Assembly (NCBI RefSeq): GCF_003148775.1
Contig: NZ_QGGW01000009.1
Coordinates: forward strand, 97,972-161,971
Direction of reading: 5' to 3'
Length of the DNA stretch: 64,000 nt
Origin: Roseicyclus mahoneyensis
GTDB lineage: Bacteria > Pseudomonadota > Alphaproteobacteria > Rhodobacterales > Rhodobacteraceae
The position numbers and the translations under genes are program-made. Below the pieces are notes generated by a model. It was given only the letters and a program-made list of their open reading frames with translations. It searched no databases and was not told the DNA's origin. Positions 26,037 to 35,263 of the stretch are shown here, piece by piece; position 1 is the first letter of the stretch, and the number at the start of each line of letters is the position of its first letter.

Positions 26037-27005
26037 ATGAGACCCTTTACGACAACGATCCTTGCCGGAGGTCTGGCGCTGGCCATGGCCGCCCCGGCGC
26101 TGGCCGAACGCGAAGTGACGCTGGGCATGCAGGACAACGAGGTATCGAACCTCTTTGCCGGTGCGCAGGCGATGGCCGAAACACTGGCCGAGGTGTCGGG
26201 CGGCGAGATGACGCTGACGATCTTCCCGTCGTCACAGTTGGGCGATTTCCGCGCGATGGTTGCACAGGTGCAGGCGGGCGAGTTGGACATGGTCACCGTC
26301 GGCTACCCCGACATGAGCTATGTCATTCCCGAACTGAACCTGATCGGCGCGCCTTATGTGGCCGATGATTTCGCCCATCTGCAGGAAATCGTGGCGGGCG
26401 ACTGGGGGCAGGAGATGTCGGCCCGGTTCGAGGAACAGGGCATCCGCATGCTCGACCTGTGGTATTATGGCACGCGCCAGACCACGTCGAACCGCCCCAT
26501 CGAAAGCATGGCAGACATGGCTGGCCTCAGGATGCGCACCCCCAACGTGCCCTTCCTGATCGCCTATGCCGAAAACACCGGTGCAACCCCCGCGCCTGTC
26601 GCCTTCGCAGAGGTCTATCTGGCGCTCCAGACCAATCAGGTCGATGCGCAGGAAAACCCGCTGCCCACCATCGAGGCGATGCGCTTTTACGAGGTGCAGA
26701 GCCATGTGGCCATCACCAACCACTTCATCGCCTCCATCGCGATGATGATCTCGGACGAATTGTGGGGCAGCCTGTCGGAGGAAGAACAGGGCTGGATCGC
26801 CGCCGCCGTCGCCGCCGGCGGTGAGGAGAACAACAGCCGCACCAATGCCGCCGAAGCCGAACTGCTGTCGACCTTCGAGGGGCGCGGCCTGACCGTCACC
26901 CGGCCCGATCTCGCGCCCTTCCGCGCGGCGATGCAGCCCTATTACGACACGCTCGAGGCCGAATTCGGCGCAGGCGCCATCGCGCGCGTCCGTGGCGACA
27001 ACTGA
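26037..27005 (+). CDS. siaP: Sialic acid TRAP transporter periplasmic binding protein
   Basis: 322-residue DctP-family receptor with a signal peptide ending APALAE (~residue 23). Key segments are the carboxylate-binding GLRMRTPNVPF, then FAEVYLALQTNQVDAQENPLP, as in SiaP proteins. The ATG has an AGGAGGAGG ribosome site. The sialic acid substrate is inferred from the flanking nanA, nanE and nanK. It is followed by a hairpin before siaQ. Confidence 0.9.
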   Translation: MRPFTTTILAGGLALAMAAPALAEREVTLGMQDNEVSNLFAGAQAMAETLAEVSGGEMTLTIFPSSQLGDFRAMVAQVQAGELDMVTVGYPDMSYVIPELNLIGAPYVADDFAHLQEIVAGDWGQEMSARFEEQGIRMLDLWYYGTRQTTSNRPIESMADMAGLRMRTPNVPFLIAYAENTGATPAPVAFAEVYLALQTNQVDAQENPLPTIEAMRFYEVQSHVAITNHFIASIAMMISDELWGSLSEEEQGWIAAAVAAGGEENNSRTNAAEAELLSTFEGRGLTVTRPDLAPFRAAMQPYYDTLEAEFGAGAIARVRGDN

Positions 27006-27017
27006 GCCCACACCCCG

Positions 27018-27045
27018 CGCGCGCCCGGCATGGTCCGGGCGCGCG
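27018..27045 (+). terminator. Intercistronic hairpin between siaP and siaQ
   Basis: An 11-pair GC stem (27018-27028 with 27035-27045, loop CATGGT) followed by TTTCCC. Placed just after the binding-protein stop, it probably protects the siaP message and/or partly terminates, giving more receptor than channel. Confidence 0.65.
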
Positions 27046-27071
27046 TTTCCCAAGACCCAAGGACGGACCCC

Positions 27072-27551
27072 ATGAGACCGAGCCGCAAGTACAGTCTCGA
27101 AGGGACCATCGCCGCGATCCTGTTCCTGATCCTGATCGCCATCGTCGCTGTGCAGATCCTCGGGCGCACGCCCGTGATGCGCGGCCCGGTCTGGACCGAA
27201 GAGGCCGCGCGCTGGGTCTGGGTCTGGATGGCCTTCATCGGCATCGCCGAAGTCGAACGCCAGAACCGCCACCTGCGCATGGGGTTCATAGGGGCGATGC
27301 TGCCGCGCCGTATCCGCACCGTCGTGTTCACAATCGTCGATCTCGCCTATCTCGGCGTCATGGCGCAGCTGTGCTGGATCGGCTGGAAAACGGTCGACCG
27401 CACATTGGCCGCGAGCTCGGTCACCCTGCCCTTTCCGACGGCGGCGCTTTATGCCTCGGCCTTCCTCTGTTCGATCCTCGTGATCCACCGCATCCTGCGC
27501 CGCATCCTTTCGGGGCGCAGCGGTGACATCGAAGGGACCGAGGCCCCATGA
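27072..27551 (+). CDS. siaQ: Sialic acid TRAP transporter small permease
   Basis: 159-residue membrane protein with four hydrophobic helices and the DctQ motif VWTEEAARWVWVWMAFIG. Start at 27072 has AAGGA upstream. It overlaps siaM by 4 bases (ATGA). Encoded separately from the large subunit, unlike the fused SiaQM of Haemophilus. Confidence 0.9.
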   Translation: MRPSRKYSLEGTIAAILFLILIAIVAVQILGRTPVMRGPVWTEEAARWVWVWMAFIGIAEVERQNRHLRMGFIGAMLPRRIRTVVFTIVDLAYLGVMAQLCWIGWKTVDRTLAASSVTLPFPTAALYASAFLCSILVIHRILRRILSGRSGDIEGTEAP

Positions 27552-28822
27552 CCCTCATCATCATCGGCGGCCTGTGGCTGCTTCTGGTTCTGGTCGGCGT
27601 GCCGATCGGGATCGCCATGATCTTCGTCTCGGTCGGCTATTTCTGGTATATGGATCGGGGCATGTTCCTCGCCGTGCAGCGCATGGTCGACGGGCTCGAC
27701 AGCTTTCCGCTGCTGGCCGTGCCACTGTTCATCCTCGCCGCCGCGATCCTGAATTCCGCGGGCATCACGCATCACCTGTTCGGCTTTGCCCGCGCCCTTG
27801 TGGGCCATGTGCGCGGCGGGCTGGGTCATGTGAACGTGCTGGCCTCGCTCTTCTTCTCGGGCATGTCCGGATCGGCGCTGGCCGACGCCGGGGGCCTTGG
27901 CAAGATGGAGATCGAGGCCATGCGCGAGGCAGGCTATGACGATGATTTCTCGGGCGCCATCACCGCCGCCTCCTCGCTGATCGGGCCGCTGGTGCCGCCC
28001 TCGATCACCATGGTGCTCTACGGCGTCATCGCCAATGTCTCGATCGGGCAATTGTTTCTGGGCGGAATTGTGCCGGGTGTGCTGTGCGCCGTGGCGCTGA
28101 TGGTCATGGTGTACATCGTGGCGGGGCGCAGGAACTACCCGCGCGACCCGCGCCAATCCCTGCCACAGATCACGCGCCTGTTCTGGCGGTCGCTGCCCGC
28201 GCTGCTGACGCCGCTGGTCATCATCGGCGGCATCTTCTCGGGCTATTTCTCACCTACGGAAGCCGCGGCGGTGACGGTGCTTTACGCCATCTTGATCGAT
28301 CTCGTGTTCTACCGCGAACTGACATGGCAGAGGCTCTGGGATGCGGTCTACGAGACCTCGGTCACCTCGGCCTCCATCGCCACAATCGTGGCGGGCGTGT
28401 CGCTCTTCAGCTTCATCTTCGCCCGCGAACAGGCCCCGCAGCAGATCGCCGACATGTTCCTTGCCATCGCGGACAGCCCGTTGATGTTCCTGATCGCGGT
28501 CAACCTGATGATCTTTGTGCTGGGCTGCTTCATCGAGGCGTTGGTGATCTTGCTGGTGATCGTGCCGATCCTCGTGCCGGTCGCGACAGGCTTTGGCATC
28601 GACCCGGTGCATTTCGGCATCATCGTGATCTTGAACCTGATGATCTCGATCATGACGCCGCCGATGGGCATGGCGCTGTTCGTGGTCAGCCAGGTGGGCA
28701 ACATCCCCTATCAGAAACTGGCTTGGGCGATCTTGCCGTGGCTGATCCCGCCCATCGTGGTGCTGATCTTGGTCTGCGCCTTTCCGGTGCTGGCGACGGG
28801 CTTGCCGGGGCTGATGCGATGA
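27548..28822 (+). CDS. siaM: Sialic acid TRAP transporter large permease
   Basis: 424-residue DctM-family permease with about twelve hydrophobic segments. Diagnostic stretches include LFFSGMSGSALADAGGLG and IGPLVPPSITMVLYGV. It forms the substrate channel with SiaQ. Coupled to siaQ before it and nanE after it by ATGA overlaps. Confidence 0.93.
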   Translation: MTLIIIGGLWLLLVLVGVPIGIAMIFVSVGYFWYMDRGMFLAVQRMVDGLDSFPLLAVPLFILAAAILNSAGITHHLFGFARALVGHVRGGLGHVNVLASLFFSGMSGSALADAGGLGKMEIEAMREAGYDDDFSGAITAASSLIGPLVPPSITMVLYGVIANVSIGQLFLGGIVPGVLCAVALMVMVYIVAGRRNYPRDPRQSLPQITRLFWRSLPALLTPLVIIGGIFSGYFSPTEAAAVTVLYAILIDLVFYRELTWQRLWDAVYETSVTSASIATIVAGVSLFSFIFAREQAPQQIADMFLAIADSPLMFLIAVNLMIFVLGCFIEALVILLVIVPILVPVATGFGIDPVHFGIIVILNLMISIMTPPMGMALFVVSQVGNIPYQKLAWAILPWLIPPIVVLILVCAFPVLATGLPGLMR

Positions 28823-29499
28823 CGGGCGTCCTGACGAGACTGAAAGGCGGGCTTGTCGTGTCCTGCCAGCCGGTGCCGGGCGGCCCGATGGACCGGCCCG
28901 AGATCGTCGCGGCGATGGCCGCCGCCGCCTTGGCCGGGGGCGCCTCCGGGGTGCGGATCGAAGGGATGGCGAACCTGCGCGCCACGCGCGCCGCCACAAG
29001 CGCGCCGATCATCGCCCTGATCAAGCACGACCTGACGGGCAGCCCGGTCCGCATCACACCCTTTGCGCACGATGTCCGCGATCTGGCTGATGCAGGCGCC
29101 GATCTGGTCGCGGTGGATGCGACCGACCGCGCCCGTCCCGAAGCACTGGCTGATCTTGCTGCTGCTGTCCGCGCGGCGGGTGTCCTCGGCATGGCCGATT
29201 GTGCGAGCGAGGCCGACGGGCTGCGTGCGCGCGACTTGGGCTTTGCTATCCTGGGGACAACACTTTCGGGCTATACCGAGGCTACCGCAACCGCAGGGGA
29301 TGGCCCTGACCTGAACCTTGTCGCCCGGTTTCGCCAACTGGGCGGTTTCGTGATGGCCGAGGGGCGGTTCCACACCCCCGAGGCCGCCGCCGCCGCGATC
29401 CGGGCCGGGGCCGATGCGGTCACGGTCGGCACCGCGCTGACCCGGCTGGAGGTCATGACCGGCTGGTTTTGCGATGCCGTGACCGACCCGCGGGGCTGA
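28819..29499 (+). CDS. nanE: N-acetylmannosamine-6-phosphate 2-epimerase
   Basis: 226-residue TIM-barrel epimerase converting ManNAc-6-P to GlcNAc-6-P. Family segments are GGLVVSCQPVPGGPMD at the N-terminus, with the conserved SCQ, then GVRIEG, LIKHD with the catalytic Lys, VAVDATDR and MAEGRFHTPEAAAAAI. ATG overlaps the siaM stop. The usual next enzymes, NagA and NagB, are not in this window. Confidence 0.93.
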   Translation: MTGVLTRLKGGLVVSCQPVPGGPMDRPEIVAAMAAAALAGGASGVRIEGMANLRATRAATSAPIIALIKHDLTGSPVRITPFAHDVRDLADAGADLVAVDATDRARPEALADLAAAVRAAGVLGMADCASEADGLRARDLGFAILGTTLSGYTEATATAGDGPDLNLVARFRQLGGFVMAEGRFHTPEAAAAAIRAGADAVTVGTALTRLEVMTGWFCDAVTDPRG

Positions 29500-29502
29500 G
29501 CG

Positions 29503-30405
29503 ATGCTGGACCCGGACTATGCCCCTGACGGGTTCGCCGTCGATCTGGGCGGCACCAAGATTGCAGCCGCCCGCATCGTGCAGGGCCAGATCGTCGCGCG
29601 CGCGTCCTGTGCGACCGACGCGCATGCCCCCCCGGAGGCGCAAGTCGCCGTGATGGCAGAGCTTGCCCGGCAGGTCGGATACCAGACCGGCGCGGCTCTG
29701 GGCGTCGCCGTGGCCGGGCGCATCGACGACAGGGGGCATTGGCATGCCGTCAACACCGGCACGCTGAGCGCGATTGTGGAGGTTCCGCTGACCGATCTGA
29801 TCACCCGCGCCTTGGGACCGGCCAACTGCATGAATGACGCCGCCGCCGCCGCGCTGGCCGAGGCGCGGCTGGGTGCGGGTCGAGGGCTGCGCAACTTTGG
29901 CTACCTGACCGTCTCGACAGGGGTTGGCGGGGGCTTCGTCCTCGGCGGACGGCTCCTCGAAAGCCGGTCGGGTCTTGCGGGCCATGTCGGCTTCACCACA
30001 GCGCCGGGTGCCGATGAGCCTTGTGGCAGCGGCAGGCGCGGCACCGTCGAAAGCCTGGCAGGCGGTCGGGCATTGGCCGAGGCCGCCCGGAGGGCGGGAC
30101 AAGTTGCCGACGCCCGCACCATCTGCGACGCCGCGACCCAAGGCGAAGCTTGGGCCCTGCACATCGTCACTGTGTCCGCCCGTGCCATCGCCACACTGAT
30201 TGCCGACCTGACCGCGACCCTCGGGCTTGATGCCGTCGCGATCGGCGGAAGCATCGGCTTGGCGGATGGGTATATCGACTTGGTTCGGGACGCCCTCGAC
30301 GAAGCGCCCGCCGTGTTCCGCGTTCCGATCACGCCCGCCGCACTGGGCACAGACGCGCCGCTGTTCGGGGCTCTGCTGCGGACAACAGACAGGCAGGGCG
30401 CATGA
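29503..30405 (+). CDS. nanK: N-acetylmannosamine kinase, ROK family
   Basis: 300-residue ROK kinase with the phosphate-binding DLGGTKIAAARI at residues ~13-24 and VSTGVGGGFVLGGRLL in the middle. It phosphorylates ManNAc before NanE acts. The ROK zinc motif (consensus CxCGxxGCxE) is degenerate: PCGSGRRGTVES keeps only the first Cys, with Ser and Thr at the other two, although the preceding GHVGF histidine is kept. It lies three bases after nanE and ends six bases from the convergent lysR gene. Confidence 0.9.
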   Translation: MLDPDYAPDGFAVDLGGTKIAAARIVQGQIVARASCATDAHAPPEAQVAVMAELARQVGYQTGAALGVAVAGRIDDRGHWHAVNTGTLSAIVEVPLTDLITRALGPANCMNDAAAAALAEARLGAGRGLRNFGYLTVSTGVGGGFVLGGRLLESRSGLAGHVGFTTAPGADEPCGSGRRGTVESLAGGRALAEAARRAGQVADARTICDAATQGEAWALHIVTVSARAIATLIADLTATLGLDAVAIGGSIGLADGYIDLVRDALDEAPAVFRVPITPAALGTDAPLFGALLRTTDRQGA

Positions 30406-30411
30406 AGGCCC

Positions 30412-31335
30412 TCAAGCGGCAGACCCGCTGGTCAGGACAGCCGAAGGGGTCGTCCGGACCGCAAGCTGCACATGCCGCATGAAGGCCCGCACCGGTTTCG
30501 ACAACGGCCGCACTGTCGAAACCGCAAAGGACGCGCGATAGACGAATTCCGGCACAAAGGGACGGATCACCAGATCGGGATCGTGCTGGCGCAGCAGCGG
30601 GAAGGGGCAGATCACCGCGACGCCCACGCCCGCGCGCGCCAGCGTGATCGCGCTGACACCGGTCGCCACCTCGGCCACGGTCTTGGGCCGGACGCCCGCG
30701 CGGGCAAAGACCTGATCGAGACGCGTGCGCACCATGTGGCGCCGCATCAGCGCGATGTGGTCCTGCCCATGCAGGGTTTCAGGGGTGATGACCTCATGGC
30801 GGGCCAGCGGATGGTCGCGCGCCATGACGCAGACGGCCAGCGTCTGGTGAAACGGGATCAGTTCCATCGCCGAATGGGTCAGCTCGGCCAGCGTGAAGCC
30901 AAGGTCGATCGTGTCATCCACCAGCCGGCTGACCAGCCCGTTGGAGGTGCAGGTCTCGAGCGAGATCATCTGTCCCGGGTTCTGCTTCATGAAACTGGCC
31001 ATCAGATTGGCGAGAAAGCGGTGGCCCAGCGTCGGCGGCGCGGCCAGCCGCAACGGCTGGCTGGCCGGGTCGGCGGGATCGGTTCCGTCCAGATAGGCCA
31101 GCGCGTCGAATAGTCGGTCGAGCTTGCCGTTGAGGCGAATGGCCTCGGCGGTCGGGCGCAGACGCCCACCGCGCCGTTCGAACAAGGTGACGCCGACGTT
31201 GGCCTCAAGCTGTGCCAACATGCGGCTGACGGCGGGTTGCGAGATAGCCAGACGATGCGCCGCTGCCGTCACCGAACCCGAGGTGATGACGGCGCGCAGA
31301 ACCTCGTATTCGCGGATGGACGCGCGTGGCCGCAT
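30412..31335 (-). CDS. LysR-family transcriptional regulator
   Basis: 307-residue LysR protein with an N-terminal HTH (VTAAAHRLAISQPAVSRMLAQ cut short here: SQPAVSRMLAQLE is the recognition helix) and a LysR substrate domain. I chose ATG at 31335 because GGGAGG lies 8 bases upstream; an ATG nine codons earlier is also in frame. It is divergent from the dpp-like operon, 182 bases apart, and so probably regulates it. A direct repeat GGTCATG (31357-31363 and 31370-31376) in between is a possible site. Confidence 0.9.
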   Translation of the reverse strand: MRPRASIREYEVLRAVITSGSVTAAAHRLAISQPAVSRMLAQLEANVGVTLFERRGGRLRPTAEAIRLNGKLDRLFDALAYLDGTDPADPASQPLRLAAPPTLGHRFLANLMASFMKQNPGQMISLETCTSNGLVSRLVDDTIDLGFTLAELTHSAMELIPFHQTLAVCVMARDHPLARHEVITPETLHGQDHIALMRRHMVRTRLDQVFARAGVRPKTVAEVATGVSAITLARAGVGVAVICPFPLLRQHDPDLVIRPFVPEFVYRASFAVSTVRPLSKPVRAFMRHVQLAVRTTPSAVLTSGSAA

Positions 31336-31517
31336 CGAAACAACCTCCCTTTCAGTGGTCATGTCATTTGGTCATGGGTCCATAACATTTGTGCATGCTG
31401 TTTCCAATTCCCGCGTGGCGCCCATCGGATACGGTGCCGATCGTCATAGGACAAAACGATACCGGACGCCGTGTCCTGCGCGACAAAGCCGGTGCGCCAA
31501 CAGAGGAGTTACCAAAA

Positions 31518-33140
31518 ATGTCCAGCCCCGTCTTCCGCGGCCTTGCCGTCGCGGCCCTTGCCGCCGCGATCCCGGCGCTGCCGCTCGCCGCGCAGGAGCT
31601 GCGGATCGGTTTTGCATCCGAACCATCCTCGGCCGATCCGCATTTCCACAATGTCGGCCCCAACAACCAAATGCGCCGTAATCTCTTCGAATCGCTCGTC
31701 GGCACGGACGAGGCGCAGCAACTTCTGCCGCTTCTGGCGACAAGCTGGGAACCGATCAGCGACACCGCCTGGCAGTTCAACCTGCGTCAGGACGTGACCT
31801 TTTCGGACGGATCGCCCTTTGATGCCCATGACGTGGTCTACACCGTCTGCCGCATCCCCGGCGTGCCGGATTCGCCCTCGCTCTTCACCACCTATACCGG
31901 CGGCATCGTCGACATGGAGGTGCCCGATCCCCATACCCTGATCGTGCACAGCGCCGAACCCTATCCGCTGATGCCGACCGAGTTTTCGACCTTCGGGATC
32001 ATCTCTGCGCGCGCCAATGGCGTCGACGGCGCGGCAATCGAGTTCAGCCCCGACGGCTGCGGCGACCTGAACTATCCCGGGACGCAGGCCTTCAACGACG
32101 GCTCAGCCGCGATCGGCACGGGCCCCTTCCTGATGGAAAGCTTCCGCCGCGGCGAAGGCATCACGCTGGTGCGCAACCCCGATTACTGGGGCGAGCCCGC
32201 GGCCTGGGAAAGGGTGACCATGCTGCCGCTGACCTCGGCCGGGCCGCGTGTGGCCGCGCTCATCGCGGGCGACGTGGACCTGATCGAGAACCCGCCGCTG
32301 CAGGATCTGGAACGCCTGCGGTCCGATGACAGCCTGCGCGTGGTGCAGGGCATTTCCAACCGGGTGATCTACATCCATCTCGACCACGAACAGGTGCCTT
32401 CGCCGATGATCACCGGCACCGATGGCGTGAACCCGCTGCAAGACATCCGGGTGCGTGAGGCCCTCAGCATCGCCGTCAACCGCGACGCCATCGTGGAGCG
32501 TATCATGGGCGGCGTGGCCGTGTCGGCGGGCGAATTGCTGCCCCCGGGCATGTTTGGCGCGCATGAAGAGGGCGACCTGCCGCCGCAGGCCTTCGATGCG
32601 GAACGGGCGCAGGCTCTGTTGGCCGAAGCGGGCTATCCGAACGGGTTCGGTATCACGCTGGGCACCCCCAACGACCGCTACATCAACGACGCGCAGGTCT
32701 CTCAGGCTGTGGCGCAGATGTGGTCGCGGATCGGCGTGACGACCGAAATCGACGCCTCCACCGCCTCAACGTTCTTCTCGCGGCGGAACGCGCAGGAATT
32801 TTCGGCCTATCTTGCGGGCTGGGGTGCGGGCACGGGCGAGATGTCCTCGCCGCTCCGCGCGCTGCTGGCGACGCGCAACCCCGACACAGGCATGGGCGGC
32901 ACCAATGCCGGGCGCTATGCCAACCCCGAGATGGACGCCATCTTGATGGAGGCGCTGCGCACCGTGGATGACGCCGCGCGCGAGCAACTGCTGCGTGACG
33001 CGTCGCGGATGGCGATGGAAGATTTCGCCATCATCCCTCTGCACTACGAGGTCAGCCCCTGGGCGATGGTCGCCACCGTGGACTACACCCCGCGCGCCGA
33101 CCAGTACACCTTGCCCTATGACGTGCGCCCGGCACAGTAA
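31518..33140 (+). CDS. dppA: ABC transporter dipeptide/oligopeptide-type binding protein
   Basis: 540-residue SBP_bac_5 family receptor with a signal peptide ending PLAAQ (~residue 24). Typical segments are NNQMRRNLFESLV, FNLRQDVTFSDGSPFDAHDVVYT and the late IRVREALSIAVNRDAIV. Start at 31518 has GAGG about 11 bases upstream. The operon ends with two deacylases, so the ligand may be an N-acylated amino acid or small peptide rather than plain dipeptides. Generic Dpp naming is used. Confidence 0.9.
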   Translation: MSSPVFRGLAVAALAAAIPALPLAAQELRIGFASEPSSADPHFHNVGPNNQMRRNLFESLVGTDEAQQLLPLLATSWEPISDTAWQFNLRQDVTFSDGSPFDAHDVVYTVCRIPGVPDSPSLFTTYTGGIVDMEVPDPHTLIVHSAEPYPLMPTEFSTFGIISARANGVDGAAIEFSPDGCGDLNYPGTQAFNDGSAAIGTGPFLMESFRRGEGITLVRNPDYWGEPAAWERVTMLPLTSAGPRVAALIAGDVDLIENPPLQDLERLRSDDSLRVVQGISNRVIYIHLDHEQVPSPMITGTDGVNPLQDIRVREALSIAVNRDAIVERIMGGVAVSAGELLPPGMFGAHEEGDLPPQAFDAERAQALLAEAGYPNGFGITLGTPNDRYINDAQVSQAVAQMWSRIGVTTEIDASTASTFFSRRNAQEFSAYLAGWGAGTGEMSSPLRALLATRNPDTGMGGTNAGRYANPEMDAILMEALRTVDDAAREQLLRDASRMAMEDFAIIPLHYEVSPWAMVATVDYTPRADQYTLPYDVRPAQ

Positions 33141-33154
33141 GCGCTGAAAACCCT

Positions 33155-33186
33155 GTGCCCCGCGGGCCCCATCGCCCGCGGGGCAC
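33155..33186 (+). terminator. 13-pair hairpin between dppA and dppB
   Basis: A perfect inverted repeat, GTGCCCCGCGGGC (33155-33167) against GCCCGCGGGGCAC (33174-33186), with a CCCATC loop. It lies 14 bases after the binding-protein stop. Only a weak T-rich run follows, so stabilisation of the upstream message or partial termination is likely. Confidence 0.7.
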
Positions 33187-33233
33187 ACCCTTTCGCCCTT
33201 CGCCTCACCCTTCGACACCGGGATGCACTGACG

Positions 33234-34211
33234 ATGCTGGTTTTCCTGCTGCGACGCCTTGCGCAATCCGTCTTCGTGCTGATCGCGATGATGATCGTCG
33301 TGTTTTTCGGCGTCTACATGGTTGGCAACCCGGTCGACATCCTGATTTCGCCCGATGCCACGCCGCGCGAGATCGAAGAGACGATGGCGCGTTTCGGCTT
33401 TGACCAGCCGGTGCATATCCAGTTCCTGAGCTTTGTCGGCAACGCGCTGCAAGGCGATCTGGGCCGCAGCTTCGTGCATGGCGAAAGCGCCGTCTCGCTG
33501 ATCCTGTCCTACATGCCCGCGACGCTGGAACTGGCGCTTTTGGGCCTGATCTTTTCGGTCCTGATCGGCGTGCCGCTGGGCGTCTATGCCGGCTACAAGG
33601 CCGACCGCTGGCAAGGCCGCGCGATCATGACCGGGTCGATCTTCGGCTTTTCGCTGCCCAACTTCTGGGTCGGCATGCTGTTCATCCTGATCTTTGCTGT
33701 AGAACTGCGCTGGTTGCCCTCCACGGGCCGTGGCGACACCGTCGAGGTGCTGGGCCTGCGCCTGTCGATCTTCACCGCCGATGGCTTGAGCCACATGATC
33801 CTGCCTGCCCTCACGCTTGCGCTCTACAAGGCGTCGCTGGTGACACGGCTGGCGCGCGCGGGCACGCAAGAGGCCTTGATGCAAGATTACGTCAAATTCG
33901 CCCGCGCCAAGGGCCTGTCGGAAACACGCATCCTTGTCGTGCATGTGCTGAAAAACATCATGATCCCGATCATCACCGTTCTGGGGCTGGAGCTTGGGTC
34001 GATGATCGCCTTCGCGGTTGTCACTGAAACCGTCTTCGCCTGGCCGGGCATGGGCAAGCTTTTGATCGACAGTATCCTGACGCTCGACCGGCCGGTGATC
34101 GTCGCCTACCTGATGCTGACGGTCATCATCTTCATCGTCATCAACCTGATCGTCGACGTGATCTACACGCTGCTCGATCCCCGTGTCCGGGTGAAGGGGG
34201 AAGCGGCATGA
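33234..34211 (+). CDS. dppB: ABC transporter permease, DppB type
   Basis: 325-residue permease with the DppB N-terminal helix (LLRRLAQSVFVLIAMM) and the EAA loop YVKFARAKGLSETRIL. About six helices. Overlaps dppC by 4 bases. Forms a heterodimer with DppC. Confidence 0.93.
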   Translation: MLVFLLRRLAQSVFVLIAMMIVVFFGVYMVGNPVDILISPDATPREIEETMARFGFDQPVHIQFLSFVGNALQGDLGRSFVHGESAVSLILSYMPATLELALLGLIFSVLIGVPLGVYAGYKADRWQGRAIMTGSIFGFSLPNFWVGMLFILIFAVELRWLPSTGRGDTVEVLGLRLSIFTADGLSHMILPALTLALYKASLVTRLARAGTQEALMQDYVKFARAKGLSETRILVVHVLKNIMIPIITVLGLELGSMIAFAVVTETVFAWPGMGKLLIDSILTLDRPVIVAYLMLTVIIFIVINLIVDVIYTLLDPRVRVKGEAA

Positions 34212-35263
34212 GCGTGACCGATCAACCCGTTGCAACCGCCATCGCCGTCGATCCCGGCAAACGCTGGCGCATCGCGCGGACCGTGGCGGGCGTGGCCGTT
34301 CTGGGCGCTCTGGCGCTGCTGTTCAGCGGGTTCGGCGTGGCCTCTTTCGCGGTGCGGGTCGTGCTGCTGGTCGGGCTGGTCGTTCTGGCCGCAGGCCTGT
34401 TGCAAGGCCGGATGCACAAGTTCTTTTCCAGCCCTTCCGCCTATGTCGCCACGGCCTGCCTGCTGCTGCTTGTGATTTTGGCGATTTTTGCCACCGAGAT
34501 TTCGCCGCAGAACCCCTATGACCTGCGCCAACTCGACATCATGGATGGCCGCCAACCGCCGGGATCGACCAATTTCAGCGGCACGATGACCTATCACCTC
34601 GGCACCGACGAACAGGGGCGCGATATCTGGTCGGGCATCTTGTATGGGCTGCGCGTCTCGCTGTCGGTGTCCATCGTCGCCACGCTGATCGCCATGGCCA
34701 TCGGGGTCGTCGTCGGAATTTACGCCGCATGGGCCGGCGGGCGGATCGAGGCGGTTCTGATGCGGATCGTCGATTTCCAGCTGTCCTTCCCCTCGATCCT
34801 TGTGGCGCTGATGCTGATGGCGGCCTTTGGGCGCGGCCTCGACAAGATCGTGATCGCGCTCGTCATCGTGCAATGGGCCTATTACGCCCGCACCGTGCGC
34901 GGCACCGCCCTGTCGGAGACGCGCAAGGAATACATCGATGCCGCGCGCGGTCTGGGCCTGCCCGATTGGCGGATCGTCTTCGGGCATTTGTTGCCCAACT
35001 GCATCCCGCCCTTGATCGTGATTTCCACTGTGCAGGTGGCCAACACCATTGTGCTGGAAAGCTCGCTGTCGTTTCTGGGCGTCGGCGTGCCGATCACCCA
35101 GCCCTCGCTCGGTCTGCTGATCGCCAATGGCTATGACTACATGCTGTCGGGCCAATACTGGATGAGCATGTATCCCGGCGTGGCCCTGCTGGCCATCGTC
35201 GCCTCGATCAACATGGTCGGCGACCGGCTGCGCGACACCCTGAACCCGAGGTTGACCCGATGA
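34208..35263 (+). CDS. dppC: ABC transporter permease, DppC type
   Basis: 351-residue permease with the DppC hallmark HLGTDEQGRDIWSGILYGLR and the EAA loop YIDAARGLGLPDWRI. Three extra hydrophobic segments precede the family core, making it about 50 residues longer than E. coli DppC. Coupled to dppB and dppD by ATGA overlaps. Confidence 0.93.
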   Translation: MSVTDQPVATAIAVDPGKRWRIARTVAGVAVLGALALLFSGFGVASFAVRVVLLVGLVVLAAGLLQGRMHKFFSSPSAYVATACLLLLVILAIFATEISPQNPYDLRQLDIMDGRQPPGSTNFSGTMTYHLGTDEQGRDIWSGILYGLRVSLSVSIVATLIAMAIGVVVGIYAAWAGGRIEAVLMRIVDFQLSFPSILVALMLMAAFGRGLDKIVIALVIVQWAYYARTVRGTALSETRKEYIDAARGLGLPDWRIVFGHLLPNCIPPLIVISTVQVANTIVLESSLSFLGVGVPITQPSLGLLIANGYDYMLSGQYWMSMYPGVALLAIVASINMVGDRLRDTLNPRLTR

